Source: Ferribacterium limneticum
GTDB taxonomy: Bacteria > Pseudomonadota > Gammaproteobacteria > Burkholderiales > Rhodocyclaceae
NCBI RefSeq assembly: GCF_020510625.1
Contig: NZ_CP075191.1
Coordinates: forward strand, 2,022,001 to 2,086,000
DNA: 64,000 nucleotides
Direction: 5' to 3'
Shown here: in pieces, positions 54,501-63,062 of the stretch
How positions within the stretch are numbered: the first letter of the stretch is position 1
How the letters are laid out: the number at the start of each line of letters is the position of its first letter
Notes under the pieces: model-generated
What the model was told of the DNA's origin: nothing
Database searches by the model: none
The model's input: the letters and a program-made list of their open reading frames with translations, nothing else
Made by a program: the position numbers and the translations under genes

Positions 54501-56079
54501 TCTCTCGGCGCTACTGCCGCCCTTCATGGTGCCCGGCGAATTCATTGTCCTCGCCACCTGGCCGATCAACGCCAACGGCAAGATCGACCGCGGCGCCCTG
54601 CCGCAGCCCGGCCAGCGCCAGGAGGAGGCCTACGTCGCGCCGGAAACCGACACCGAGCACAAGGTCGCCGCCGTCTGGGCCGAACTGCTGGGCTGCGAAC
54701 GAGTCAGCGTCACCGCCGACTTTTTCGCACTGGGTGGCAATTCGCTCAGCGCCACGCAACTGCTCGCCCGCATCCGCGTTGCCTGCGGGCGCAGCGTCAC
54801 CATTCCGGTCTTCTTCGCCGAACCGACGGTGCGCGCCATGGCCCGCCATCTCGACGCCGCCGAGCGCGGCGATACCGTCGAAGACCTTGATCGGCCGGTC
54901 GATGGCGACGCCGAATCGATCATTGAACTGCCCGAGCACCTGCCACCTGTCGCCTCATCCCTGGAACAGGTGCTGCTCACCGGCGCCACCGGCTTCCTCG
55001 GTGCCTACCTGGTTGCCCGTATCCTCGAACGCTGGCCGCAGGTCACACTGCATTGCCACGTCCGCGCCCGCGACGAGGCGGCCGGCCTGGCCCGACTGGT
55101 CGCCAACCTGGAGCAGTACGGCCTGTGGCAGCCGCACTTCGCACCACGCCTGCGCATCCTGATTGCCGACCTCGACGCGCCGCGCTGCGGCCTCGACGAC
55201 GCCGCCTGGCAGGAACTGGCCCGTGGCATCGACCTGATCGTGCACAACGCTTCGCTGCTCAACCACGTGCTGCCCTACGCCGCACTCAAGCAGGCCAACG
55301 TCGAACCGACCCGGCAATTGCTGGCACTGGCCCTGGAACACAAGCTCAAGGGCTTCATGTACGTTTCTACCGCCGGCGTGCTCCACGGCGACGGCAAGGG
55401 CCGCACCGTCGACGAAGACATCGACATCGAAAGCGAGCCGCAGGAGCACGCCGAAGGCTACAACGCTTCAAAGTGGGTGGCCGAGCTGATGGTCCGCCGC
55501 GCCGCCCGCGCCGGGCTGCCGGCACAGATCGCCCGGCTTGGCCGGGTGGTGATCGACAGCAGCAGCGGTGGCGGTCGCCTCGACGATTTCGTCGCGCTGT
55601 TCATCCGCACCTGCCTGCGTCTCAACGCCTATCCCGATTACCCGATCACCGAGCAGATCGTGCCGGTGGATTACCTGGGCGAGGCCGTGGTCGCGCTGGC
55701 CGGCGACTACACCTGCACCGCCGTCCATCACCTGGTCGGCGAGGAGAGCCGCAACTGGAGCAAGCTGCTGCCCGATTTCGTCGATTGCGAGCGAGCCGGC
55801 CTGGTGAAGATTCCCATCCGCGAGTGGGTGGACCGCGTCAAGCAATCGAGCATCGACGATCCGCTGCCTTTCGCGCCCTACCTGTTCTGGTGGGATACCG
55901 ACGCCACCGAACCCGAGGAAAAGCGCCTGAAGATCAAGAGCCAGCGCACGGTCCGGGCGCTGGAACGCGTTGGCGTCAAGGAGCCGAAAGTGGCTACCGA
56001 GGCCTGGACCAATTATCTGAAACGCCTCTTCGCCGACGAAGGCCGCGAGTTCCATCCGCGTCGCCGGCGCCTGTTCTGA
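48586..56079 (+). CDS. NRPS: C-A-PCP-C-A-PCP-terminal thioester reductase
   Basis: A 2497-residue two-module synthetase; positions approximate. C1 9-445 has HHIILDG and accepts the PKS-bound chain. A1 459-952 has an unusual A3, HTSGSTGKPKAAG, and hand-read code D-L-K-N-L-G-T-D-L-K, which I cannot assign. PCP1 969-1039 has LGGHSL. C2 1064-1499 (SFAQSRLWFLHQ, HHIATDG) is LCL-like. A2 1514-2005 has YTSGSTGQPKG and code D-A-F-L-L-G-C-T-F-K, resembling Val/Ile/Leu-type pockets. PCP2 2019-2092 has LGGNSLS. The C-terminus (2125-2490) is a short-chain reductase, not a thioesterase: GATGFLGAYLV (NADPH), VSTAGVLHG and YNASK (Thr/Tyr/Lys). The finished chain should leave as an aldehyde, or as an alcohol after a second reduction. 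No epimerase domain is seen. Confidence 0.93.
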   Translation: MTKPDIQAIHRLTPLQEGMLFHALSAPQSGVYVEQFACRAPGVIECAGWEAAWNHVLAAYPVLRSAIAWEGLEQPLQVMLRQTRLEVREIDARGDDDAAFAARLEALQQEQARQGFDLRTAPLLRQILLQRADASVVFWCYHHIILDGWSAFVVLGEVLAAYMSSLAGQAWHPREAASYADYLAWQQVQDGAAAENYWRPRLAGFAVATTLGLVERHDGETVSDAGATVVDHLGEALAGPLRDYARAARITVGTVLQAAWAYTLAIYSGENDVVFGVTVSGRPPELPGTEAMVGLFINTVPCRVQVDPAQTAGEFVAALQRQLLAQREFEHVALPRITQWSDVPRGQPLFDSMLAIESFPYNEQVSLADVTVWQQTNFPLALVVDPVGEMRVKALFDPRRHAPAAIARLLGHFAQALRALIEQPTEPLGTLSLQPADDARRQAGWNHLPAVGEAEVDMATLFARQVARRPEATAVVAGEEKVSYAALDRASRRYAARLLATGVRPGQTVAFAFEPGADMIAALIGITRLGCAYAPLDPRLPTLRLHEMLADLAIHQVICGTEYAALFDLPGITVHLPEAWSDNAPIVEVEPPAARHLLYVIHTSGSTGKPKAAGVYHDSFVRFIQWWNRELALTEADRCLLINKITFDLAQKCVWGALTTGGELHLAPTRHFDPLAARELTQAQAVSWINCTPSMAYALAEVAEDPAAAFTSLRLLLVGGEPVDKRRLANWLLDAACHTELVNTYGPTECTDLCNTHRFSGDEFIDLARPVTVGRVLPGLAVHVLDRFGNKLPCGVTGEVVIAGGSVGCGYLNNAAMSAEKFSPDPEAGPGERRYYTGDRGYFNEDGTLIVRGRTDFQVKLRGYRIELDAIGHELRGHPAVRDACAVVSSDGQRLVAYVVTDAEQPWTPELQAACRAHLAARLPDYMVPAIFMPLAVLPLNANGKLDRAALPEPQAGEAASERVAPSTDSELKLAAIWARILGHEDFGIHDNFFELGGHSLSITQVYSRLNKVFGVRIPLALLFEQPTIAQQAAALDVALAAAGAMPGSVTTPATPEIVPQERPARIPLSFAQSRLWFLHQYDPSSLAYHVPNALRLPGEVDRAALAAALAWLHERHEALRTSFPEADGMAWQHIAAPGPVALAYDDLRGDPAADDKLGEIAGLEAAGLFDLHNGPVARYHLVQCDDEAVLLMTLHHIATDGWSMDLLVRDLSAAYAALAAGRQPAAAPLPVQYADYTLWQQATLSGQRLDDEVAFWRDELAGSNAQIALPYDHARPPVQSVAGRLHVTHIDADTAAAMRQFGQAAGATEFMTWLALYDLLLQRWSGQDDFNVGSPVANRTHVEIEELIGFFVNTLVLRARTPATASFEQLLRDTRDTAHRAFEHPDLPFELLVDRLNPERHPGYQPFFQVGFALQRAYEDTSLLGGDDWIARFDLQLIIYFEADGSLRAHWEYASALFAPETIARLAESFADLARQVLANPSRPLGCYGLLPPAAAMLLDGWNDTARPLPPLNVHQLVEARVRLAPDAVALIGGDGRTLSYAQLNERANRLAHYLRDQGTGLEQPVGVCLDRCPELIVALLAILKAGGAYVPLDPAYPADRLAFMLDDSDVRLVITRSDLGSLLPASAKRLNVDLEQQLIEPMLGIDPAPLASPDNLAYILYTSGSTGQPKGVMVEHRAIVRLICETGYARFAADERFLQFAPVAFDASTFEIWGSLCHGATLVQAPAGLLALDELAALIEREKVTTAWLTAALFNAMVDHHGHALRGLRQLLTGGDVISLAHATRAIDLLDNGRLIHCYGPTETTTFATCHTVSRADIAAGVIPIGQPIANTTCHVLNRALQPQPVGVEGELYIGGAGVARGYHRQPELTAERFIANPFDKAGGRLYRSGDRVRWRADGSLEFLGRVDFQIKLRGYRIEPGEIEAALCRHPEVKEALVLLVGNDVDKRLVAYCLSDTAQPETLGEALRQHLSALLPPFMVPGEFIVLATWPINANGKIDRGALPQPGQRQEEAYVAPETDTEHKVAAVWAELLGCERVSVTADFFALGGNSLSATQLLARIRVACGRSVTIPVFFAEPTVRAMARHLDAAERGDTVEDLDRPVDGDAESIIELPEHLPPVASSLEQVLLTGATGFLGAYLVARILERWPQVTLHCHVRARDEAAGLARLVANLEQYGLWQPHFAPRLRILIADLDAPRCGLDDAAWQELARGIDLIVHNASLLNHVLPYAALKQANVEPTRQLLALALEHKLKGFMYVSTAGVLHGDGKGRTVDEDIDIESEPQEHAEGYNASKWVAELMVRRAARAGLPAQIARLGRVVIDSSSGGGRLDDFVALFIRTCLRLNAYPDYPITEQIVPVDYLGEAVVALAGDYTCTAVHHLVGEESRNWSKLLPDFVDCERAGLVKIPIREWVDRVKQSSIDDPLPFAPYLFWWDTDATEPEEKRLKIKSQRTVRALERVGVKEPKVATEAWTNYLKRLFADEGREFHPRRRRLF

Positions 56080-56105
56080 TTTGGAATCTCTGAAAAGGTA
56101 ATGAC

Positions 56106-56294
56106 ATGACTGAACACGACTACCGCATTGTTCATAACGACGAAGACCAATACGCCATCTGGCCGGCGTTCCGCAGCGTGCCGGTCGGCTGGCAAAGCGT
56201 TGGCGAACCAGCCAGCCGCGAGACCTGCCTGGCGAAAATCGACAGCCTGTGGACCGACATGCGCCCGCGCAGCCTGCGCGAGCTGCAACACTGA
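56106..56294 (+). CDS. MbtH-like NRPS chaperone
   Basis: A 62-residue MbtH family protein. Signature elements are all present: YRIVHNDEDQYAIWP, VPVGWQSVGE, CLAKIDSLWTDMRPRSL. MbtH proteins bind A domains and raise their solubility and activity, so this one probably serves one or more of the four A domains encoded upstream. It follows the last synthetase by 26 bases, with AAAAGG shortly before the ATG. It is 11 bases from the DUF711 gene. Normal length; no anomalies. Confidence 0.96.
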   Translation: MTEHDYRIVHNDEDQYAIWPAFRSVPVGWQSVGEPASRETCLAKIDSLWTDMRPRSLRELQH

Positions 56295-56305
56295 AAGAGA
56301 CCGCC

Positions 56306-57529
56306 ATGGCCCAGTTGCGCACGGTGACCCTCGGCATGCCGCTGGATATCGCCAATCCAGCCGCCACCGCCGGGAAAGTCACGGCTTTCTTCGATGGTCT
56401 GGAAGACCTGCTCTATGTCATGGGCCTGGAAGCCCGCTGCTTCCGCTATGTCGCCCCGCCGCTGTCCGATGGCCCGCATGAACTTGCACCTGAAGATTTC
56501 GGGCGGCTCGCCGCCGAGCTCGAAACGGCGTTCGGCGACCGCATCTGGTGCTGCCTGCCCGGTCCGGTCTGCGCCCAAGACAACGACCATGACGATGATT
56601 TTGCGGCGGTGGAAGCGATCCTGACCGGCACGCAGCATGTGTTCTCCAACGCCCAGGTCGGCCATCGCGGCGGCCTGGACAACCATGGCATCGCGCTGGC
56701 TGCCCGGACCATGGCCCGACTTGCCGAGTCCGACACCCACCAGCAGGCCAATTTCCGCTTCGCTGCCATCGCCAATGTCGAACCCGGTACGCCTTTCTTT
56801 CCTGCCGCCTACCATCGCGGCGAACCCGGTTTCTCCATTGCCCTCGAGCTGGCCGAGGATTTCAATCGCTGTGCCGAAAAAGGCGAAACGCTTGCCGAGC
56901 GACTCGATGCCTGCCGCCAGTTGCTGGTTCAGCGGGTTGCCCTGAGCCGCCAGCTGGCCGAAACTTATGCTTGGCAAACCGGCATTCGCTTCCTTGGCTT
57001 CGACCTGTCGCTGGCCCCTTTCCCCGGTCCCGACAGCAGCGCCGTTGCCGTCGTCGAAAAACTGGCCGGCAGCCGGATCGGCCAGCTCGATTTCCTGTTT
57101 TCGCTGTATGCCCTCAACGACATGCTGCAGCATTCCATCGAGGGTCTGCCGATGGTCGGCTTCAACGGCACCATGCTCTCGGTGCTTGAAGACACCCGGC
57201 TGGCCGAGGCGGCGGCCGACGGCGAAGTCAGCATCAAGGATCTCCTGCTCTACGCCACGGTCTGCGGTTGCGGACTGGACATGATTCCGGTGGCGCGCGA
57301 CGCCTCGGCCGGACAACTGGCCAGCCTGATTCGCGCCATCGCCACCATCGCCCAGAAATGGCGCAAGCCGCTGCTTGCCCGCATCCTGCCCAGTTCGGTC
57401 GATGCGGCGGGCTACACGCGCTACCAGCACGACTTTCTGGTCAACACCCGGGTCTTGCCGCTGGACGGTACGGCCCAGGTGCCCGTCGAGTGCTTTGGCT
57501 TCTTCCACCCCCTGCGTCGCGTCGCCTGA
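56306..57529 (+). CDS. DUF711 family protein of unknown function
   Basis: A 407-residue protein that I place in DUF711 (uncharacterised ACR) from overall pattern: an RTVTLGMPLDIANP start, CLPGPV, VFSNAQVGHRGGLDNHGIALAARTMARLAE, NFRFAAIANVEPGTPFFPAAYH, and the C-terminal DLLLYATVCGCGLDMIPV. Members are related in fold to pyruvate formate-lyase-like barrels, but no reaction is established. A glycyl-radical loop is not evident. I started at ATG 56306 with GAAAGAGA upstream; the frame extends 19 codons further into mbtH. Sitting between mbtH and the type II thioesterase, it is clearly part of the operon, so a tailoring or precursor-supply role is plausible. Confidence 0.75.
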   Translation: MAQLRTVTLGMPLDIANPAATAGKVTAFFDGLEDLLYVMGLEARCFRYVAPPLSDGPHELAPEDFGRLAAELETAFGDRIWCCLPGPVCAQDNDHDDDFAAVEAILTGTQHVFSNAQVGHRGGLDNHGIALAARTMARLAESDTHQQANFRFAAIANVEPGTPFFPAAYHRGEPGFSIALELAEDFNRCAEKGETLAERLDACRQLLVQRVALSRQLAETYAWQTGIRFLGFDLSLAPFPGPDSSAVAVVEKLAGSRIGQLDFLFSLYALNDMLQHSIEGLPMVGFNGTMLSVLEDTRLAEAAADGEVSIKDLLLYATVCGCGLDMIPVARDASAGQLASLIRAIATIAQKWRKPLLARILPSSVDAAGYTRYQHDFLVNTRVLPLDGTAQVPVECFGFFHPLRRVA

Positions 57530-57540
57530 ACGGAAATTTC

Positions 57541-58305
57541 ATGACTGCCTGGTTTACCACTTTCGGCGTAGCAAAACCCCACGCAGCATCGCGCCTGCTT
57601 TGCCTGCCCAGCTCAGGTAGCGGCTCGACGCAATTCCGCCCATGGCTGGAGCACCTCCCCGACATCGAAATGCACGTCGCACTGTTGCCTGGCCGCGAGC
57701 GCCGTTTGATGGATCCCCCGATCGACAATCTGGCTGAACTGATCGACAAGCTACTGCACCAGGTGACGCGCTTGATTGATCGTCCATACTTCCTGCTCGG
57801 CCACAGCATGGGGGCGCTGATCGCTTTCGAATTGACCCGGGCTCTGGCCGCCCGCGATCTGCCGATGCCCCGCCGCCTGTTCGTTTCCGGCTATCGTTCG
57901 CCGGAGCGCCCCCGGCGCCGCCCAGACCTGCATCAACTGCCCGACGACCAGTTCATTGACGCCTTGCGCGGCTACGGCGGCACACCCGAAGCGATCCTCG
58001 CCCATCGCGAAACGATGGAACTGCTGCTACCGATGATCCGCGCCGATTTCAAGTTGCACGAAACCCACCGCTTCCAGCCCGGCGCGGCGCTTTCCGTGCC
58101 AATCAGCGCGCTGGCAGGGGAAAACGACTGCATCGTGCCGCCGGACGAGATGGTCGACTGGAAAAACCATAGCGCCCGCCACTTTGAAATGCATCGCTTC
58201 CCGGGTGGCCATTTTTTCATTCACGATGCGCTGGAACGCGTCGTGGCAACCCTGAAGCGGCGCGTTCATGACGATCTGGTCGAATCCGCCCTCGCCGTCG
58301 GCTGA
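57541..58305 (+). CDS. Type II thioesterase
   Basis: A 254-residue alpha/beta-hydrolase of the external TEII class that removes misprimed groups from carrier proteins. Motifs are LLCLPSSGSGSTQFRPWLEHL at the start, the nucleophile elbow FLLGHSMGALIAFELTRAL, SGYRSPERPRR, the acid region ISALAGENDCIVPPDEM, and catalytic His in FPGGHFFIHD. It begins at ATG 57541, 11 bases after the DUF711 stop (CGGAAATTTC before the ATG). The frame is open upstream but overlaps DUF711. Because the main line ends in a reductase, this enzyme should be for editing rather than product release. Its 3' end overlaps the phosphopantetheinyl transferase gene by 38 bases. Confidence 0.93.
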   Translation: MTAWFTTFGVAKPHAASRLLCLPSSGSGSTQFRPWLEHLPDIEMHVALLPGRERRLMDPPIDNLAELIDKLLHQVTRLIDRPYFLLGHSMGALIAFELTRALAARDLPMPRRLFVSGYRSPERPRRRPDLHQLPDDQFIDALRGYGGTPEAILAHRETMELLLPMIRADFKLHETHRFQPGAALSVPISALAGENDCIVPPDEMVDWKNHSARHFEMHRFPGGHFFIHDALERVVATLKRRVHDDLVESALAVG

Positions 58306-59005
58306 TTGCACGCTGTACTGGTTATGCACCGCCGAGGTCCAGGCCGCACTGCCGCTGGCGCGGCGCTGGCTGGATCAGGAGGAAGCGCAGCGCGCAGCCC
58401 GCTTCGTGTTCGAAGAACATCGCAACGACTTTCTCGCCAGCCGCCTCCTCACCCGCGGCGTGCTCGCCGCCTACACCGACCAGCCGCCCGAGCAGCTACG
58501 TTTCTCGCGTAGCCCGACGGGCAAGCCGGCGCTGGCCGGGGCCGAATTCGTATTCAGTCTTTCGCACAGCCATGGCGTCTGCGCCCTGCTCGTCTCCGCG
58601 ACCGGCCGGGTCGGCGTCGACATCGAATGCCGGCAAACAAAGCGGGCCGACATCTCCATCGCCGAACACTACTTCGACCCGCGCGAATATCGCTGGATCC
58701 TGCTCGGCCAAGATCTCAGCGATCGCTACCGCCGTTTCCTGATCATATGGACGCTGAAGGAAGCCGTACTGAAAGCCGAAGGTAGCGGACTGAGCTTGCC
58801 GCTCGACTCAGTCGCGGTTCAACTGGAGGACGACAGCTCGGTTCGCTTTCTCGCAGTGCCTGAATCGTTGCGCGAAAAGAATCTGCATGGGGGACTGATC
58901 GATCTTGATGCCGACGTATTGTGCTCTTGGGTACGCACAGGCCAAGGCCACGTAGCCCCGCCCTCGGTCACACGCTTGCGACTTAAGGAAATCCAGAAGC
59001 AGTAG
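58268..59005 (+). CDS. Sfp-type 4'-phosphopantetheinyl transferase
   Basis: A 245-residue Sfp/Gsp-type transferase that loads the CoA-derived arm onto ACP and PCP serines. Visible motifs are FSRSPTGKPAL, FSLSHSHGVCALLVS, the magnesium site GVDIE, and WTLKEAVLKAEGSGLSLPL (WxxKEA). The cluster needs seven to eight carrier proteins activated, counting the tandem ACPs, so a dedicated enzyme here makes the set self-sufficient. The start lies inside the end of the thioesterase gene (38-base overlap), indicating translational coupling. It is the last + strand gene; the next supported gene is guaA, convergent. Confidence 0.94.
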   Translation: MTIWSNPPSPSADCTLYWLCTAEVQAALPLARRWLDQEEAQRAARFVFEEHRNDFLASRLLTRGVLAAYTDQPPEQLRFSRSPTGKPALAGAEFVFSLSHSHGVCALLVSATGRVGVDIECRQTKRADISIAEHYFDPREYRWILLGQDLSDRYRRFLIIWTLKEAVLKAEGSGLSLPLDSVAVQLEDDSSVRFLAVPESLREKNLHGGLIDLDADVLCSWVRTGQGHVAPPSVTRLRLKEIQKQ

Positions 59006-59124
59006 TGGGTCAAGATGCATTCCGCGGGCATACGCCGAGCGGCCTTGCACGAATCACGCTCGCGGCAAAAATGCCCGACATTTGTAGATCAAAAACCCCT
59101 TACTCCCCCTAAAAACGCTCCGTA

Positions 59125-59209
59125 GATACCGTCACCACCAAACTTATCTGACGGTATCGCCAAACCACCAGCAGCCCACCAACCGCCAATACCGTCCCCT
59201 GTACCGTCA
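59125..59209. repeat. Cluster of TACCGTC motifs beside the guaA 3' end
   Basis: GATACCGTCA (59125-59134) and TGACGGTATC (59149-59158) are exact 10-base inverted copies. ATACCGTC (59189-59196) and GTACCGTCA (59201-59209) are two further direct copies. Repeats of this kind can bind integrase arms or regulators, and guaA 3' ends are a known integration hotspot. This is interpretation; the repeats themselves are certain. Confidence 0.55.
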
Positions 59210-59255
59210 ATTTGCCCCACATACAACCAAAAGTCCCCAATAGCCAATAAAGCAA

Positions 59256-59278
59256 AAGCCCCGCACTGGGCGGGGCTT
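59256..59278 (-). terminator. guaA: Rho-independent terminator of guaBA
   Basis: Nine-base perfect arms AAGCCCCGC and GCGGGGCTT around an ACTGG loop lie about 50 bases past the guaA stop. Read on the - strand, the stem is followed by TTTTGCTTTATT, a proper T-rich tail. The same hairpin may also slow transcripts arriving from the biosynthetic operon, but the + side has no T-run. Confidence 0.85.
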
Positions 59279-59325
59279 CGCGAGACATTACGAGTTGTAG
59301 AAAATAGTCAAAACCACCAATCAAA

Positions 59326-60960
59326 TCATTCCCACTCGATCGTCGCCGGCGGCTTGCCCGAGACATCATAGACAACCCGGTTCAGACCACGCACTTCGTT
59401 GATGACCCGGTTCGACACCCGGCCGAGCAGTTCGTACGGCAGATGTGCCCAGTGGGCAGTCATGAAGTCGCTGGTCACCACGGCACGCAGGGCAACCACG
59501 TTTTCGTAGGTACGGCCATCGCCCATCACGCCGACGCTCTTGACCGGCAGGAAGACGGCGAAGGCCTGGCTGGTCAGGTCATACCAGCTCTTGCCGATAT
59601 CGGCCGCAGTACAGGCGCCGGCCGCCACATCGCGCTCGGTAGCGTGCGTGGCACGCAGTTCATCGATGAAAATGGCGTCGGCACGTTGGAGCAGATGAGC
59701 GGCCTTCAGCGTAACTTCGCCAAGAATACGAACCCCAAGGCCCGGCCCGGGGAATGGATGGCGATAGACCATCTCGCGTGGCAGGCCGAGGGCGACGCCA
59801 AGTTCGCGGACTTCGTCCTTGAACAGTTCGCGCAACGGTTCGAGCAGCTTCAGGTGCATGTCTTCCGGCAGGCCACCGACATTGTGGTGGCTCTTGATGG
59901 TGTGGGCGCCCTTCTTGCCCTTGCCGGCGGATTCAATCACGTCCGGGTAGATGGTGCCCTGGGCCAGCCACTTGGCGGCGCTCAGCTTCTTTGATTCAGC
60001 CTGGAAAACCTCGACGAACTCCTTGCCGATGATCTTGCGCTTCTGCTCCGGGTCGGAGACGCCGGCCAGCTTGCCCATGAAGGCGTCGACGGCATCGACG
60101 CGGATGACCTTGACGCCCAAGTTGCGGGCGAACATGTCCATGACCATGTCGCCTTCGTTGAGGCGCAGCAGGCCGTGATCGACGAAAACGCAGGTCAGCT
60201 GGTCGCCGATGGCCTTGTGAATCAGGGCCGCGGCAACGCTGGAATCGACGCCGCCGGACAGGCCGAGGATGACTTCCTCGTCGCCGACCTGGCGCTGGAT
60301 GGCATCGACGGCCTCAGCGATGTAGTCGCCCATCACCCAGTCGGTGCCGCAACCACAAATGCCGTGCACGAAGCGTTCGAGAATGGCGCGCCCCTGCTGG
60401 GTATGCGTCACTTCCGGGTGGAACTGGACAGCGTAGAACTTGCGGCTCTCGTCGGCCATCGCAGCAATCGGGCAGGAGGCGGTCGACGCCATCTTGACGA
60501 AGCCAGCCGGCAGCTCCATCACGGAATCGCCGTGGCTCATCCAGACCTTGAGCATGCCGTGGCCTTCCGGGCTGTAGAAATCGGCAATGTCGTTGAGCAG
60601 TGCGGTGTGACCATGTGCCCGAACTTCGGAATAACCGAATTCACGGGCCTTGCCAGCCGCTTCAGCCGTCATCACCTTGCCACCCAGTTGCTGGGCCATG
60701 GTCTGCATGCCATAGCAAATACCGAGCACCGGAACGCCTAGCTGGAAAACGATTTCAGGGGCGCGCGGCGTATCGCCTTCGGTTACCGAACTCGGTCCAC
60801 CGGACAGGATGATGCCCTTGGCCCCGTAGTTACGAATGAATTCGTCGGAAACGTCGTACGGGTGGATTTCGCAGAAGACCTTGGCTTCGCGCACACGGCG
60901 GGCGATCAGCTGGGTGACCTGAGAACCGAAATCGAGGATGAGGATTTTCTGGTGAGCCAT
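59326..60960 (-). CDS. guaA: GMP synthase (glutamine-hydrolysing)
   Basis: A 544-residue enzyme converting XMP to GMP. The class I glutamine amidotransferase domain comes first: [32 protein letters not shown] with the catalytic Cys, FHPEVTHT with catalytic His. The ATP pyrophosphatase domain has the P-loop [11 protein letters not shown], and the C-terminal dimerisation domain ends ATIEWE. I took ATG 60960 (MAHQKIL) rather than a TTG two codons upstream. It lies 61 bases after guaB and shares its direction, so guaBA form an operon. The conserved 3' end is intact with a normal stop, so any element inserted here has left or has reconstituted the gene. Confidence 0.97.
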   Translation of the reverse strand: MAHQKILILDFGSQVTQLIARRVREAKVFCEIHPYDVSDEFIRNYGAKGIILSGGPSSVTEGDTPRAPEIVFQLGVPVLGICYGMQTMAQQLGGKVMTAEAAGKAREFGYSEVRAHGHTALLNDIADFYSPEGHGMLKVWMSHGDSVMELPAGFVKMASTASCPIAAMADESRKFYAVQFHPEVTHTQQGRAILERFVHGICGCGTDWVMGDYIAEAVDAIQRQVGDEEVILGLSGGVDSSVAAALIHKAIGDQLTCVFVDHGLLRLNEGDMVMDMFARNLGVKVIRVDAVDAFMGKLAGVSDPEQKRKIIGKEFVEVFQAESKKLSAAKWLAQGTIYPDVIESAGKGKKGAHTIKSHHNVGGLPEDMHLKLLEPLRELFKDEVRELGVALGLPREMVYRHPFPGPGLGVRILGEVTLKAAHLLQRADAIFIDELRATHATERDVAAGACTAADIGKSWYDLTSQAFAVFLPVKSVGVMGDGRTYENVVALRAVVTSDFMTAHWAHLPYELLGRVSNRVINEVRGLNRVVYDVSGKPPATIEWE

Positions 60961-61021
60961 TTTCAAAACCTTGAAAGAACAAGGGCGGCTACCGGAGCCG
61001 CCCTATGGGACACGGAAACAA

Positions 61022-62497
<1,476 letters not shown>

Positions 62498-62520
62498 TTA
62501 ATCCAAGGTCACAAAATCGT

Positions 62521-62526
62521 ATTATA
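62521..62526 (-). promoter_or_regulatory. guaB: TATAAT -10 candidate for guaBA
   Basis: On the - strand a perfect TATAAT ends 35 bases before the guaB ATG, implying a leader of roughly 28 bases. The -35 region is poor. The same short gap (62486-62548) must also hold the promoter for the divergent DUF4124 gene. Confidence 0.45.
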
Positions 62527-62548
62527 CAGAAAAGCCAAGGAAACCCAG

Positions 62549-63049
62549 ATGACCACGAAATCCTCTCTCGTTTTTGCCCTTGTTTTCACTTCCGGCACCT
62601 TCAGTGCAGCAATCCATGCCGAGACCTTTCAATGGAAGGACAGCAACGGCCAGACTGTGGTTTCCGATGTACCTCCGCCTGCCTCGGCCAAGAGTCGACG
62701 TTCGATAGGCGGCCAGCAACCGACAGTCATTTCGGAAAAGCCGGCAGACAAACCGGCAGAAGGCGCCAAATCCAGCGACGCTCCGAAGAGCACTGCCGAC
62801 AAGGATCTGGATTTCAAGAAACGCCAGCAGGAGGCCAAGGAAAAGGCTGAAAAGCAGGCCAAGGAACAGGCAGCAGAGAATGACAAGCGCGAGAATTGCG
62901 CGCGCGCCCAGCGTAATCTGGCCGCGCTGGAGGCACAGCAGCCAATGGCAACTTTCGATGAAAAGGGTGAGCGCAAGCTAATGGATAACACTCAGCGCGA
63001 ACAGGAAATCGAGCGCTCGCGCAGGGTTCTGGCTGAGTCCTGCAAATAG
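62549..63049 (+). CDS. Exported DUF4124-domain protein
   Basis: A 166-residue protein with a signal peptide (KSSLVFALVFTSGTFSAAIHA) followed by the DUF4124 motif ETFQWKDSNGQTVVSDVPP (usually Y-x-W-x-D-x-x-G-x-x-x-F-S-D-x-P-P). The rest is a charged Lys/Glu/Ala/Gln helix, probably a coiled coil (residues about 85-120, KKRQQEAKEKAEKQAKEQA), and a short C-terminal helix containing two Cys (ENCARAQRNL, LAESCK). Function unknown; these proteins are common next to guaB in betaproteobacteria. The start ATG has AAGG-type purines upstream and a short divergent gap to guaB. Confidence 0.85.
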   Translation: MTTKSSLVFALVFTSGTFSAAIHAETFQWKDSNGQTVVSDVPPPASAKSRRSIGGQQPTVISEKPADKPAEGAKSSDAPKSTADKDLDFKKRQQEAKEKAEKQAKEQAAENDKRENCARAQRNLAALEAQQPMATFDEKGERKLMDNTQREQEIERSRRVLAESCK

Positions 63050-63062
63050 GCGAATACCCAGA

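Larger units (their letters stand above)
59006..59325. other. Non-coding gap between biosynthetic cluster and guaA
   Basis: A 320-base stretch with no supported gene. It holds four copies of a TACCGTC motif (three direct, one inverted; 59125-59209) and the guaA terminator (59256-59278). A - strand open frame crosses it but has no ribosome site or recognisable product. No hairpin with a T-run is seen for the + strand operon apart from the shared guaA hairpin. Confidence 0.6.

Noticed and set aside
54960..56060. A type I thioesterase at the end of the assembly line
   Set aside because: No GxSxG-type nucleophile; the domain instead has the GATGFLG NADPH motif and YNASK, so it is a reductase.
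27503..56079. Repeated similar DNA blocks that could be taken for transposon or repeat arrays
   Set aside because: They are homologous A, C, KS, AT and carrier domains in successive modules, not mobile or tandem DNA repeats.
56132..57508. A 458-codon - strand open frame opposite mbtH and the DUF711 gene
   Set aside because: The + strand holds mbtH with full signature and the DUF711 pattern; the antisense product has no motif.
59326..59345. A guaA 3'-end direct repeat as an attachment-site pair
   Set aside because: I looked for a second copy of the guaA end (the I-E-W-E-stop region) elsewhere in the window and saw none, so no att pair is annotated.
59109..59375. An 88-codon - strand open frame past guaA containing repeated L-T-V
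   Set aside because: It arises from the repeated ACGGTA motifs and runs into guaA out of frame. There is no start signal or known product.
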